From Plasmodium malariae (Eukaryota > Apicomplexa > Aconoidasida > Haemosporida > Plasmodiidae): a stretch of DNA of 64,000 nt. Positions 49,826 through 60,837 of the stretch are shown here, in pieces; position 1 is the stretch's first letter; each line of letters starts with the position of its first letter. The notes beneath the pieces are model-generated. The model was not told the DNA's origin. It saw only the letters and a program-made list of their open reading frames with translations, and ran no database searches. A program made the position numbers and the translations under genes. The DNA lies in the NCBI RefSeq assembly GCF_900090045.1, contig NC_041786.1, forward strand, positions 186,001-250,000, given 5' to 3'.

Positions 49826-50669
49826 CTTTTTTTTTCTTTTTTTTTTTTTTAATTTTCCAATTTTTAACTTTTAATTTTTAATTTTTAATTTTTAATTTTT
49901 GTTAGTTTGTGCTTACACAGGGAGTGTACTGCTATGCATTTATATATATACCTATTTTTGTACACCCGTATATATACATACTATATATAAATACGTGCAT
50001 TTTAAAATACAAGGTAAATATGTACGTACGTGTGTGTTTGTAAACCTATGTTTATATACACTTTTACGCTGTGTCTGTATGCTTTTGTCGCACTATGTTT
50101 GGTGTTCATTTTTATTTGCCTTTTTCATTTGCCATATTTTCAAATTTTTTTTTCGAATTATTAGCATTTATGCATTAGCTGTTATGTATTAGCTCATATT
50201 TATTACGAACCATTTTTTACCATCTACGTATTACCAACAATTTACTACCACCTACTTATTACCTATTACTCGTTGTTTGTTATTTTCTGCTCATTATTTT
50301 CTGTTCATTATTTTCTTCTCATTATTTTCTGTTCAATATTTTCTGCTTACGATTTACCATTCTCCCAAGTTATGCTTTCAAAATATGATTTTAATTTTGT
50401 TTCCCACTCAGATCTGAGAGTATGAAAAGTGCACTTACGGTTTTGTGCAATTTTCGACGTAAAAAAAAAAAAAAAAAAAAATGAAATATTGAAGCTTGTG
50501 CAATTTAGAAAAAAATAAAAATATATGGGTGTATGTGAATATATTAAGCATATTAAACATATACACACATATATATATGCGCGCGCGTGTGTGTAAGTAA
50601 AAACCCCCTTTCAAGTTGTAAATCGTATTGAGGGCAATTTACATTTCTTCCTCTCTTGCCGAGTCGATA

Positions 50670-53600
50670 ATGAAGAGAAAAAATATAACGATTTTTTTGT
50701 ATTCACTAATTCTGGTGGTTTTATGGCCTAATCGTATATACGATATAGTGGTTTCACTGTCCTTAAATAAAAGAAATGATTTAAAAATATTTGACAATAA
50801 TACAGTAAAGACATCTACAGTTGTATATCAGATGTCGAATGAAAAATTATATCTAGGTGAAGAACATTTCAGCAATGTAAAGAAGTTACAGAATATGTTT
50901 ATGGTATGTTTTAAATCGGATAAAAAAAAAGACGTATTAAAAGATATAGGTATTTTAAATATAAAATTTTTATTATATGAAAATTTTAAGAAAAATGTAT
51001 ATGATAATATAAAACTTTTATTTAATTTTATAAAAGAAAATTTTGCATATTTAACTAAAAGAATATCAGAAGAAAAAAAAAATAATAATTTAAATGAAAC
51101 AGATTATATTGAAAATGATAATTTATTAACTTTATTAGAAGACGTGGTAAGTAATGATGTTGAAAAAAATGCTAAATATTTTGAAAAATTAATTCAATTT
51201 ACAAGCTTAAAGAAATGCTTCGAAATATCCATTTCATTGAATATTGAAGATAACAAGGAACCAATTGTTCTATTATGTGAAGTGGATACTAATAATAATC
51301 GTATTAATTTAAAAATTAATAATAATTTACCACAAGATAATATTAATCAGATTAAAAAGAAAAGTACTTTATCACGTAAACCAAAAGGGTCCTTTTTAAA
51401 AAGAATTATAACTCCATTAAAATCTAGTACCTTATTTTCTAAAATGACCAAAAGAATGAAATGGCCATTACATTATTATAAAAACTTATGCTATAAACAT
51501 AATTTTGAAGTTGCTTCTGAAAATTGGGTTAACTATTTCTATAATCATAATGAAACGTTATGTCATGTTCAGACAGATGGTACTGGTGATTGTTTATTTT
51601 TATCCTTACAATATCTTCTAGAAAAAAATGAAATTACTACATATAATGTTAATATTAATTCAAATGTATCAGAAAGTTTATTTATCCCTTGGTATATTAA
51701 AAATGCTAGGAAAAGAAATGATACCTATTTTAACGTTACTGATTTGAGGTATATAACCACTTTTTTTGTCATAAAATATTTCCCTGGGTATTCACAAGAT
51801 TCTGAAACTAATTCTTTTCATATTAATGAAAAATTAAATTTACTTATAAACCTTGAGCTTACCAATTATTATTTAAAAAAAGATCTACTTTATAGAATGA
51901 TGAAACCAGATAAGTTTATTGATCAAAATGGTAAAAACGTTTTTTCTATGTTCTCAAGTTATATGAATAAGTATTTGCAATTAGGAAAGCCCCAACTATC
52001 TGCTCCAGGGAACACCGATTCCAGTCAACCGCATGATATGCTTTCCCCCAGTGGAAGCAGTAGCGGATATGTAAGCAGCAGCGATGGTAGTATGGACAGC
52101 AGTAACGACGGCAGTATCGACGGCAGTATCGACGGCAGTAACGATGGAAGTAACGATGGAAGTAACGATGGAAGTAACGATGGAAGTAACGATGGAAGTA
52201 ACGTTGACCTTAACGATGGCAATAACGATGGAAGTAACGATGGAAGTAACGTTGACCTTAACGATGGAAGTAACGATGGAAGTAACAACTACAACAAGAA
52301 CAAGAACAACAACAATAACGAAAATAATGATGATAATGACAGTGATGATAATGCCGACGGTAAGAAAGTAAACCCAGATAATAGTGGCTTCAGTGGAAGC
52401 AATGGACGTGCCGATGTTGACGGAGGTAAAGGGAGTAGTGCTATGGGGAGTGAACAAGGCGAAATGTACTCTAGGTTGTTTAATAGCTTGCAAAATCTAC
52501 CTTTGTCCAATGCTCGTTCACGTATTGATCATCTGAAGAGTACTATATCAGAAAAACGAATTAGGAACAGCTCGAACACTATATCTAGTATTAATGAAAG
52601 TGATACAGATATGAACTTGTTTAAAAGGAAAAATTCATCGAACAGTGTATTATCATCTCCATCAGAGGAAAAAGCAGTGTCCTTTCATAAAGTAGAGCTT
52701 GAAACAAAGGGAAAAAAAAGAGGTAAAGAAAATTTTTTTAGAGTAACATATACCCCAAGGAAGGATTCTGAAAATAAAAGTACGACCCCTATCGAAGAAT
52801 CTGCTACAAATGAAGAGTCTATTTCTAAAAAGCATAAGTATAAAAAGAAACATATAGATAATGAGGATGTACATAATGAAGAAATTAGTTCAGAAGGTAA
52901 TGAAACGAAATATCATAGTTTTATAATACCGCATATGCCAGATGGAAAGAGTTATAATAATGAAAAGGAAGTTATACAACTTAAAACTAATGCGAATAAA
53001 GGAATTTTACAAAATTCAGATAAACAGTCCATACTAAGGGGTACTACTGTGGAAGAGTTGTCAGGGGAAGAGAGCATGCATAGTCTAGGAGATGATTCTC
53101 TATCTAGTTCTAGAGAATCCATGTTTACAATTGAAGATAACAGTTCTGATGATGAAACCGATGTGAATAGCTCAAAGGAGGGAGAGCAAGATGAGGATAA
53201 AAATAGTAACACTACTAATACTAACGATGATGAAAAGTATGATACTATTTTAGAGGATGTTCACGAGAATGGATATAGGATGTATGAATTAATATTCTTT
53301 AAAATTGTGTCCTTATCAGCTAATAATTTAACCTATGATGAATTAAAAAAATTAAAAAAAAAAAATCTGAAAAACTTATTAGGATCGAACAAAGTATCAA
53401 AAGTAATTGGATCACATATATTTAAAAATAAAGTTTCTGTAGGATGTATTTTACCGTATTTTAATTTAGAAAATATTAAAAATAAATTAAATAACCCATT
53501 TACAAAGAACAATTATGCAAATTCTGACTTGTTCATAATAATAATTGAAACAACATTTAATAAAAAAATAACAAGAAAAAAAGATGGATTAGTAACTAAT

Positions 53601-54020
53601 AGTTTACTATTAAAACATAATGGAGATTGTATATCCTATTGGTCAATTAAAAATAATGATTATCATTTTACTTGTGATAATAAAGTTATACAAACACAAA
53701 CCATTCAAGAAAAAGCATCCGCTTTTTTTTATGAAAGAACAAGACTTGGTCATACACACTGGGGAGATGAAACAGATTATGATGCATTTCAAAAAATGTT
53801 CAATATTGGATTAATTACCTTTATGAACAACAATACAAAATTCTTCTTCTCAAGAAATAATTTTGATGAACACCCTCTTTACTTTTTAATCTATTTTTAC
53901 TCTGGTATTCACTTTGAGCCAGGGATACATATAACTGTTAAGGGTCAAAAGGAAAGTCATCATTCGTCGTATGACCAAAATAGCATTCCTAATTCGTTTC
54001 TTCAAGTGCCTGCGGGGTGA
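50670..54020 (+). CDS. OTU-type cysteine protease, split by a low-complexity insertion
   Basis: Single-exon protein of 1116 residues; the first ATG is at 50670. Residues 1-30 are signal-like (MKRKNITIFLYSLILVVLWP), suggesting entry to the secretory pathway. An OTU deubiquitinase-type active site is visible: QTDGTGDCLFLSLQYLLE places Asp303 and nucleophile Cys308. The second half of the fold lies far downstream: THWGDETDYDAFQKMFNIGL (about 1028-1047) matches the OTU WGGEIEIQALS block, and LIYFYSGIHFEPGI supplies His1081. Between them lie about 450 hydrophilic residues, including a DNA-level (GATGGAAGTAAC)n repeat coding Asp-Gly-Ser-Asn (52083-52290). Likely role: removing ubiquitin or a ubiquitin-like modifier, possibly in the apicoplast or its periplastid space, given the leader. 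Family call is good; substrate and location are inference. Confidence 0.75.
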   Translation: MKRKNITIFLYSLILVVLWPNRIYDIVVSLSLNKRNDLKIFDNNTVKTSTVVYQMSNEKLYLGEEHFSNVKKLQNMFMVCFKSDKKKDVLKDIGILNIKFLLYENFKKNVYDNIKLLFNFIKENFAYLTKRISEEKKNNNLNETDYIENDNLLTLLEDVVSNDVEKNAKYFEKLIQFTSLKKCFEISISLNIEDNKEPIVLLCEVDTNNNRINLKINNNLPQDNINQIKKKSTLSRKPKGSFLKRIITPLKSSTLFSKMTKRMKWPLHYYKNLCYKHNFEVASENWVNYFYNHNETLCHVQTDGTGDCLFLSLQYLLEKNEITTYNVNINSNVSESLFIPWYIKNARKRNDTYFNVTDLRYITTFFVIKYFPGYSQDSETNSFHINEKLNLLINLELTNYYLKKDLLYRMMKPDKFIDQNGKNVFSMFSSYMNKYLQLGKPQLSAPGNTDSSQPHDMLSPSGSSSGYVSSSDGSMDSSNDGSIDGSIDGSNDGSNDGSNDGSNDGSNDGSNVDLNDGNNDGSNDGSNVDLNDGSNDGSNNYNKNKNNNNNENNDDNDSDDNADGKKVNPDNSGFSGSNGRADVDGGKGSSAMGSEQGEMYSRLFNSLQNLPLSNARSRIDHLKSTISEKRIRNSSNTISSINESDTDMNLFKRKNSSNSVLSSPSEEKAVSFHKVELETKGKKRGKENFFRVTYTPRKDSENKSTTPIEESATNEESISKKHKYKKKHIDNEDVHNEEISSEGNETKYHSFIIPHMPDGKSYNNEKEVIQLKTNANKGILQNSDKQSILRGTTVEELSGEESMHSLGDDSLSSSRESMFTIEDNSSDDETDVNSSKEGEQDEDKNSNTTNTNDDEKYDTILEDVHENGYRMYELIFFKIVSLSANNLTYDELKKLKKKNLKNLLGSNKVSKVIGSHIFKNKVSVGCILPYFNLENIKNKLNNPFTKNNYANSDLFIIIIETTFNKKITRKKDGLVTNSLLLKHNGDCISYWSIKNNDYHFTCDNKVIQTQTIQEKASAFFYERTRLGHTHWGDETDYDAFQKMFNIGLITFMNNNTKFFFSRNNFDEHPLYFLIYFYSGIHFEPGIHITVKGQKESHHSSYDQNSIPNSFLQVPAG
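52083..52290 (+). repeat. Coding 12-base repeat in the OTU gene
   Basis: Tandem GATGGAAGTAAC units (Asp-Gly-Ser-Asn) with GTTGACCTT interruptions. Near-identical at DNA level, so recently amplified. Confidence 0.9.
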
Positions 54021-55309
54021 AAGCACAGTTTGAAGTAGCAAAAAAGTGAGGGGGGGAACGAACAAAAAAAAAAAAAAAAAAAAAAAAAATGAAATAAATT
54101 GAGGGAAAATTAGTAAAATTAGTAAAATTTTGAAAAAGTACGAAGTAGAACAAGATGACAGAGTGTGAAATAAATCCAAAAATATGCAACTGTGACGAAG
54201 GAAAAATTATTTTTCAAAAAAAAAAAAAAATCAACTATGTTTCCCCCTTCCATGCGTACATTTTTCTCAACATGGCATAACTTTGCATTTCTGCACTTCC
54301 CTTTTTTTTTTTTTTTTTTTTTTTTTCCTTATATTTTAAATTTGCTTTCTTTTGTTTTGGTATATTGATAATTGCCCATAGAACAGTGTTATGCTCTTCT
54401 AATTTGTATCTCTTTTTTTAAGTTTGTTAGTTTTATTTGCCTTGTCAACATTGTTTACCTTATGCAACTTGTATATATTTGTCCATCACTCATTTTCACG
54501 TCTTTCTTTTTTATGTACTTTTTTTAAAAACCTCCAAACAATCACATGCTAATAATGTTGGTGTGATATATTATTTAAAAAATTACTTTACTATACTTTT
54601 TTTTTCTTTTTTTCCATTCTTATGTATTTAGTTAACTTGACGTAAACCATTTACGTAAAAGGATTATTTTTTTTTTTTTATATATCCGTCGTCTTATTCT
54701 AATTTATGAACATCATTTTTCACGGAAATTTTTGAATTTATAATACCATGAGGAAAGTAAAGACTCACTGATACTACATGTTCAGTAGGGATTGGGGTTT
54801 GAATTAATACATAGTTTTTGCTTTACATATTCGCCTGTATACATACATGCATACAAACGTGCATACATACATGCATACATACATACGCTCATACACACAT
54901 ACGCCCATACACACATACGCCCATACACACATACGCCCATACACACATACGCCCATACGCACATACGCTCATACGCACATACGCACATACGCACATACAC
55001 TGAATCCTGTTGAAGACTCCATAAAATACTTTTGCCAAAAATAATCGCTCGGAAAAAATTGCTCAATTAGACTAGCCGTAATTAAGGACTTCAAATTGCC
55101 TCTCCTTTTTAAGCAAAAATTTCGCCGATTAAGTACCCGAAAAAAAAAAAAAAAATTAAATTAAAAAAAAAATAAAATAACGGCAAACATAATATGATGC
55201 AATAATTTTAATCTTCTTTACGCACTCTAATAGTGTTTCCACAATTATTTGCAGCCAGAGCATTTCAAAATAACAATTAATTCCTTAAACTATTTCCACA
55301 GGATACATA
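54021..55309. other. Convergent intergenic region
   Basis: Lies between the 3' ends of the OTU and ULA1 genes. It holds poly(A) at 54065-54089, poly(T) at 54303-54326 and a 16-base minisatellite. No gene is seen. Confidence 0.6.
54845..55003 (+). repeat. 16-base minisatellite
   Basis: CATA-rich array whose core is ACGCCCATACACACAT, four to five copies, flanked by degenerate ATACATGC and ACGCACAT units. Intergenic. Confidence 0.88.
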
Positions 55310-57010
55310 TTAACTGCGCGTTTTAAAAAAAAAGTAATTTAAGTGAGGCTTTAAATAAAGAGAGCATATTTTTATGGCTTCTTGCGTTATTAATCCCGAT
55401 ATGACGAGCTGCGCACAGTTATTATGAACGTTCATGTGTTTGCTATAATGAAGAAATGTATTATTAATAATTTGAACTTTTTCGAGCAGAATATTTATAT
55501 TTACGTCTATATATGAAGATAAACGATGGAGTGATTTCTCATCATCTGCGCTGTGCAAAAATGGAAAATCCTCATGCGCATATTCATTAAAAGAGTTATC
55601 TACATTGTTATTTACTTTCTTTTGATCAGAATTTTTAAAAATGGTGTTTCTATATAAATTTAAGATATCCCTTTTGTTGTTACATAATAGTATTCCACTC
55701 TTTCTACGATTGGACATGTTACATTTTGCAAAAGCAGAGATTCCTTTCTTCTCCTTCTCGCCATATAAAAGCAGCGGAAAGTTTTTAACGCTTCCTTTTC
55801 TGAACATGTTCAGGTCATTATCTTGCATATGTTTAAAAACGAAGGAGTACAAGTAGGAAAAGTCCAAAAACATAAATTCGCTACCTGTGATGTTTTTACC
55901 CAGCTCATTTGTATTCACCACATTTTCAATGGAACAAAAATGCGATAAGAAGTAGGAAAAAAAAGATATGTTAAATAATTTCTTAAAATTGTACTTCTCT
56001 TTTTTTTTTTCAATCAGCTGATATATTTCTTCCTTATCTTCAATTTTTCTGTTCATCAAAATTGTACTAATAGCGTTTTCCTCAAAAATAAGGTCGTATA
56101 TATAAGGAAGTTTTTTTTTTTTTTTTATAAAACTTTTATATACAACCAAGAATATACATATATGATTATTTTTTATAATTTTATCCTTGTTTTTCAAAAG
56201 GGACTTTATTAAATGCACAATTTCAATTAAATCGATAAAAAGGTATTTTACTTTATCTATATTGTTAAAATGAACATTTGTTAGTTTCAATTTTTCTCTT
56301 ACAAATTGTATTACATTTTTTTTGATACTCTTGTCTTTTTCTTGTGTGCAAAAATCGTGATAACATTTTACCAAAAAAAGCAACTTATTCCATGCAGTAT
56401 TAACTTGAAAAAAAGTATATTCTACACTCTGTGCATGTTTTTTTAATTCATAATATAATGAAATAGATAAGTAATAATACAAATAAAAATCTTCTTTTTT
56501 ATTATCATCTATACTCATGTATACGTGGTTATTTACACAAATATTTAAATAACCTAGTAATCCCCTCGCATGACAAGTAATAACCCTCTTATAATTTTCC
56601 GTACATAATTTTTCTACAATTATATTATCTTTTACAGATAAATTACAAATTATAATATCGTACGAATCATTTTTTAATAGGACATTATAAAAATAATGCA
56701 AAGGATTTTCAATAATATAATTAATTTTGGCCTCTTTATTTATATTCATCAAATTTTTTTTTATGATTTTACATTTATGTTCATTTATTATTTCACCTGA
56801 ACAGTACAGGTAAAATTTAAAATCTTCTGCACATATTCGTTCATCGTCCACTATTAAGATATTACTAATACCACTTAATATCAACCCCTTAGCAACTTCT
56901 GAAATAAGGAAACTACTACCTAGCATGCAAATACAACTGCTCATTAAAATTTCTTGGTGATGAATACCCCACAGAGAAATTTGCCTCTTAAACTTTTCCA
57001 GCTCATTCAT
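55310..57010 (-). CDS. ULA1: NEDD8-activating E1 regulatory subunit (ULA1/NAE1-like)
   Basis: Non-catalytic half of the heterodimeric E1 that adenylates NEDD8 for cullin neddylation, in cytosol or nucleus. Single exon, 566 residues from the first ATG at 57010 (human NAE1: 534). The N-terminus has the E1-like signature FKRQISLWGIHHQEILMSS, comparable to human YDRQLRLWGDHGQEALESA. A degenerate nucleotide fold follows (LGSSFLISEVAKGLILSGIS, then ILIVDDERICAEDF). HARGLLGYLNICVNNH matches human RTYGLVGYMRIIIKEH. The C-terminus AQLVISGLITQEAIKICS matches the family's GGAAAQEVIKI block. There is no catalytic cysteine and no intact GxGxxG, as expected for this subunit rather than for UBA3. The alternative AOS1 (SUMO E1) fits less well because of the GYLNI block and length. 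Confidence 0.82.
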   Translation of the reverse strand: MNELEKFKRQISLWGIHHQEILMSSCICMLGSSFLISEVAKGLILSGISNILIVDDERICAEDFKFYLYCSGEIINEHKCKIIKKNLMNINKEAKINYIIENPLHYFYNVLLKNDSYDIIICNLSVKDNIIVEKLCTENYKRVITCHARGLLGYLNICVNNHVYMSIDDNKKEDFYLYYYLSISLYYELKKHAQSVEYTFFQVNTAWNKLLFLVKCYHDFCTQEKDKSIKKNVIQFVREKLKLTNVHFNNIDKVKYLFIDLIEIVHLIKSLLKNKDKIIKNNHICIFLVVYKSFIKKKKKLPYIYDLIFEENAISTILMNRKIEDKEEIYQLIEKKKEKYNFKKLFNISFFSYFLSHFCSIENVVNTNELGKNITGSEFMFLDFSYLYSFVFKHMQDNDLNMFRKGSVKNFPLLLYGEKEKKGISAFAKCNMSNRRKSGILLCNNKRDILNLYRNTIFKNSDQKKVNNNVDNSFNEYAHEDFPFLHSADDEKSLHRLSSYIDVNINILLEKVQIINNTFLHYSKHMNVHNNCAQLVISGLITQEAIKICSLYLKPHLNYFFFKTRS

Positions 57011-57990
57011 ATTTTGTCGTTTTAAATATGTACTCAAGCTGTTGTTCCAGTGCACAGCACACGTGCATTACAATAATTTCATATGCACATAAATGTACAT
57101 GCATATATATGAATACATATACATATGCATAAATATATATGTATATATGTACAAACAGTGCTGTGAGGCAAAACAGCTAGGTACAAATTTTTTCTCCCCA
57201 TCAAATTTCATAGCACTTATTTCATCTTTTCCCCCTATAGTCGGGTAGAGTTAAAGGATACGACAAAATTTAAAGGAGTTACTTCTATCCGCGTTTTTCA
57301 AAAATTAGGGAAAGAGACCACTTGTTGGTATACTGTTCTGTTTCTGTAACTTTCGCAAAATAATTACAGCCAAATGTTTTATTTATTTTTTTTTTTTTTT
57401 ATCCTCCATCCCCTTCTTCATGCAAACGACATAGCAAGCCAATTTTTTTAATTTTATTTGTTCGTTTAAAATATATATCGCATTTACACTTACTGTTTAT
57501 TCGTAAAATTAAAAAAAAAAAAATAAATAAAATAATGACAATGATTAAAATAATGTAAAAATAATACTGTAACAATAAGAGTAGCAGTAGCAGTAGCAGT
57601 AGCAGTAGCAGTAACAGTAGCAGTAACAGTAGCAGTAACAGTAACAACGATAATAATAACAATGTGGGAAGCGCTTTAAGTATTAAAAAAAAAAAAAAAA
57701 AAAAAAAAAGAAGGTATAACATATTTTGAATTAACTCAGAATGGAGTAACAAAAAATAAAATGGTGCATGAGCATAACAAAACAAACCCTTTGACGGTAA
57801 AAATGGATTGAGAGTAACGGAAAAAAAAAGATTAAAAAACAATAGAATAAAATGCCACAATTTGGCACGAAATGGAAATAAAAAAAACGAGACGACACGA
57901 GACGAGTGAAACGTCAAAGAACATCGACAAAATGAAAACACAACTGTACATTATTATAATCCCCCTTAAGCAATTTTTATCCAAATTTCA
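57011..57990. other. Intergenic region upstream of ULA1-like gene
   Basis: About 1 kb. Contains an AGTAGC hexamer array at 57575-57655, poly(A) at 57685-57709 and ATATGTAT scraps. The 180-codon frame at 57399-57941 is a leucine-repeat artefact of the hexamer array. Confidence 0.6.
57575..57655 (+). repeat. AGTAGC/AGTAAC hexamer array
   Basis: About twelve copies of AGTAGC with AGTAAC variants, intergenic. Confidence 0.9.
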
Positions 57991-59100
57991 TCAAAATAAT
58001 TTCTGCAGTTTGATATTTCTGTTTTTTTTTTTTTTTCTAAAGACATCTTGCATGTCAATGTAATCGCCACTCTGAAATTTCACGCCTAAAATTTTCTCTC
58101 TTTCCTTCCTCTTTTTAATATATTTTTTCATGGATTTTTTTCGGCACATAAGTTCAGGATAATGAATTTTTCTACTTTTGTCAAATTTCCCTCCTAATGT
58201 TTTTATTTGATAATTTTCAACATTTTTTCTTTGAAATTTGTTCAAGTGAGGTAACGTCAATTTCCTTATTTCATGCACTGCATCCATAAAATCTTTTTTC
58301 AGATTCATTTTTTCTTTATACATTTTTTGTTTCTTTAACAATTCTTCGTCAGTAGTGTCTTCTCTGCCATTGCCTTTTTCAAATTTAGTATACGTTATAA
58401 TGCCTCTTCTATTGCTAACGCTGCTTCCAATGATGCTGTTTTTATTGAGGTTTATGTTTCCCTCTTTTCTTTTTGTAAAATCTGTGGTGATATCATAACA
58501 GTGGGTATCTTTCTTGTTATCCTTCTTTTTTTCTACACGGCTTAACGTCAAAATATGTTTATTTTTTTCGCTACTTAAAAAATTATTATCCGTTGTTGTT
58601 ACATTATGTATATGTTCTATGGGTTTATCCCCACCTTTTTTATTTTCTCTTTTTTTTTTTTTCATAGTCTTCTCGAGGATAGTTTTTTCTTCGTGGCTAT
58701 CCTCATCTATATTACCAGCACGTCTGGAATTTTTGTTTTTTTTTGAAATAACGTTATTATCGTCAAATGTGTCCTTATTGTGCTTGTCCCCAAGTGCGTT
58801 TACTCCTATTACTTCATCATCTGTTACATTTACCTGCACATTATCATTATTATAATTTCTACTTTCATTATTACCCCTTTTGCTTTTTCCTGTACATTTG
58901 GTCGTAGTGCGGTTATTTTCATCATCTATATTTTCACGATTTAAAATTTCGCTACTTATATTTTCATCATTTGGCTCTTCTTCATCACCTGAAGAAGTTG
59001 TAAACCCCCATAACTGATTCATGTATTTCTGCAATTTTTTGTTTTCTTCTTCATTCGATACTCTTTTTTTTTTTTTTTTTTCTCCTTTTCTTTTCTTCAT
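57991..59100 (-). CDS. Basic DUF4602-like protein, possible ribosome-biogenesis factor
   Basis: Single-exon, very basic protein of 369 residues with a poly-Lys start (MKKRKGEKKKKKRVS). Residues 25-240 are low-complexity Lys/Asn/Asp/Glu. The conserved part is the C-terminal 110 residues: KKDFMDAVHEIRKLTLPHLN, then KTLGGKFDKSRKIHYPELM and KKRKEREKILGVKFQSGDYI. The pattern of a Lys/Arg-rich helix followed by a short ...REKILG.K...YI motif resembles the DUF4602 domain of human C1orf131, a component of the small-subunit processome. That assignment is from pattern memory and is tentative. The basic composition supports a nucleolar location. No signal peptide or membrane segment. Confidence 0.65.
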   Translation of the reverse strand: MKKRKGEKKKKKRVSNEEENKKLQKYMNQLWGFTTSSGDEEEPNDENISSEILNRENIDDENNRTTTKCTGKSKRGNNESRNYNNDNVQVNVTDDEVIGVNALGDKHNKDTFDDNNVISKKNKNSRRAGNIDEDSHEEKTILEKTMKKKKRENKKGGDKPIEHIHNVTTTDNNFLSSEKNKHILTLSRVEKKKDNKKDTHCYDITTDFTKRKEGNINLNKNSIIGSSVSNRRGIITYTKFEKGNGREDTTDEELLKKQKMYKEKMNLKKDFMDAVHEIRKLTLPHLNKFQRKNVENYQIKTLGGKFDKSRKIHYPELMCRKKSMKKYIKKRKEREKILGVKFQSGDYIDMQDVFRKKKKNRNIKLQKLF

Positions 59101-59311
59101 TATGTTTTAATTTACAAATGGAATAAAATTACTCTTTTTTCGCTCTTTTTTTTTTTTTTTATATAAACTTTTAGTAAAAATGGATAAACAAAAAATCTAA
59201 ATTTTCATATTATACAAATTTGGTTTAAATGTGGAAGAGGGGGCTTCTTTTGAGTAGCCTATTTTTTTTTTGCCCTATAAACACTATTTTTTGAAGTATA
59301 TTTCTTATTTT

Positions 59312-59342
<31 letters not shown>

Positions 59343-60260
59343 CCTGAACTGTTCATGCAGGAAGAGGAACAATTGATTCGTCAGAAGATAAAAAAAAAAA
59401 AAAAAAAGAGTAAAAAAAAAGAGTAAAAAGAGTAAAAAGAGTAAATGAGTAAAAAATAGTCAAAAATATATATGTAAAAGAATATTCATAAATATGCTTA
59501 TATAAACTATGATAGAAGTGTAAAAAATGCGTATTATTAATATATGCAACTCTATGCGCAAACCATATTAATATATATATATATATCATATATTCAGTAT
59601 GTATGTAAGAAACAGAAGGAAATTATATTATGATTTTGTGGAGCCTTAAAATTTTGCGCATTTTTCCTTTTTTTCTATAAAAAGGAAGAACCAAAGAAAT
59701 TACTTGTGCTTCGTAAAACAGTTTGCATAATACGTAATTATATACATATATATAAGAATACATACAACACGTGTTATAGTTCATTGTAAGTTTGAATGCG
59801 TAGTGTTATAGACCAAACAAAATACATACATACATACATACATACATACATACATACATACATACATACATACATACATACATACATACATACATACATA
59901 CATACATACATACATACATACATACATACATACATACATACATACATACATACATACATACATACATACATACATACATACATACATACATACATACATA
60001 CATACATACATACATACATACATACATACATACATACATACATACATACATACATACATACATACATACATACATACATACATACATACATACATACATA
60101 CATACATACATACATACATACATAACATACATATATACATATGTATTATTTGTATATATACTGCGAAGAAGCAAATATAGTTAATTATACCACGCGTAGT
60201 TAAATAGATTGCTATTTTTTTTCACCTAACGACATATCAATACAAATATTTTCAAGTAAA
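59101..60260. other. Divergent promoter region, DUF4602-like / SmE genes
   Basis: Holds T runs at 59147-59160 and 59318-59342. One copy of the near-palindrome CCTGAACTGTTCATG lies at 59343-59357. GAGTAAAAA repeats lie at 59405-59455. The long (CATA)n array ends about 140 bases before the SmE start codon. Confidence 0.65.
59823..60124 (+). repeat. (CATA)n microsatellite, about 75 perfect copies
   Basis: About 300 bases of the tetranucleotide CATA without visible interruption. All frames on both strands are open only because the unit has no stop in the repeated reading. Confidence 0.97.
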
Positions 60261-60837
60261 ATGGCTACAACGAATAAGAAGTTGCAAAAAATTATGACCC
60301 AACCCATAGTAAGATATTTTGATCAGGATCCATATATGGAAAAAATAAAAAATAATATTTTAAATTTACTAATCAATTTAACACTCTTTTTTTTTTTTTT
60401 CTTTTTTTCACTTCTTTTTCACTCATTTGAAGAACCAAATATTTAGGTTTTTTACGAATAAAACGATTGTGCAAATTTGGCTTTATGATAAACCAGACAC
60501 CAGAATTGAGGGGAAAATACTGGTAATTTAGTTTTTTTGAAAAATTTTAAATTATGATGTGCTTAAAAGTGTTTAACATTTCGCAATATATCATCATTTT
60601 GTACATGTAAAAATGGAAACAGCTTATAAAAAAAAAAAAAAAAATTGTACACTTTTAGTCGTCTTAATATAGTAGCTCATTTCCATCTTTTACTTTTCTT
60701 CTTTTTAGGGTTTTGACGAATACATGAACATGGTTTTAGACGAGTCAAAAGAAGTTTCAGTGAAGAAAAATTCAAAAAAAGAGCTAGGTAAAATTTTGCT
60801 AAAGGGAGACACAATAACCTTAATAATGGAAGCGTAA
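60261..60837 (+). CDS. SNRPE: Small nuclear ribonucleoprotein SmE, three (or four) exons
   Basis: Core Sm-ring protein of spliceosomal U1, U2, U4 and U5 snRNPs. The exons are 60261-60308, 60433-60522 and 60709-60837, all phase 0, giving 88 residues (human SmE: 92). The sequence follows human SmE closely: [11 protein letters not shown], then [20 protein letters not shown] (human [20 protein letters not shown]), [20 protein letters not shown] and [14 protein letters not shown]. Both Sm motifs are present. The exon 2 acceptor (TTTGAAG at 60426-60432) was chosen because it alone restores the family sequence. At the stop, GAAGCGTAAGG can also act as a splice donor. Joining to 61182-61203 would replace the final codons with Ala-Lys-Lys-Glu-Gln-Gln-Ser. 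Confidence 0.93.

Larger units (their letters stand above)
46908..50669. other. Divergent intergenic region, secreted-protein / OTU genes
   Basis: A 3.8 kb stretch with (TA)n tracts at 47587-47633 and 48062-48091, TTTATTG heptamer repeats at 49655-49825 and poly(A) at 50461-50480. ATGT/CATA microsatellite scraps are scattered through it. A possible two-exon microprotein at 47782-47979 is listed separately. Otherwise nothing is supported. Confidence 0.55.

Noticed and set aside
51996..52493. 165-codon minus-strand frame inside the OTU gene
   Set aside because: Antisense shadow of the Asp-Gly-Ser-Asn coding repeat.
57399..57941. 180-codon minus-strand frame with a poly-Leu stretch
   Set aside because: Poly-Leu is the AGTAGC hexamer array read on the opposite strand; the rest is AT-rich filler.
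59774..60174. Long open frames on both strands through the CATA array
   Set aside because: Pure tetranucleotide repeat; the products are Met-Tyr-Val-Cys or Ile-His-Thr-Tyr repeats.
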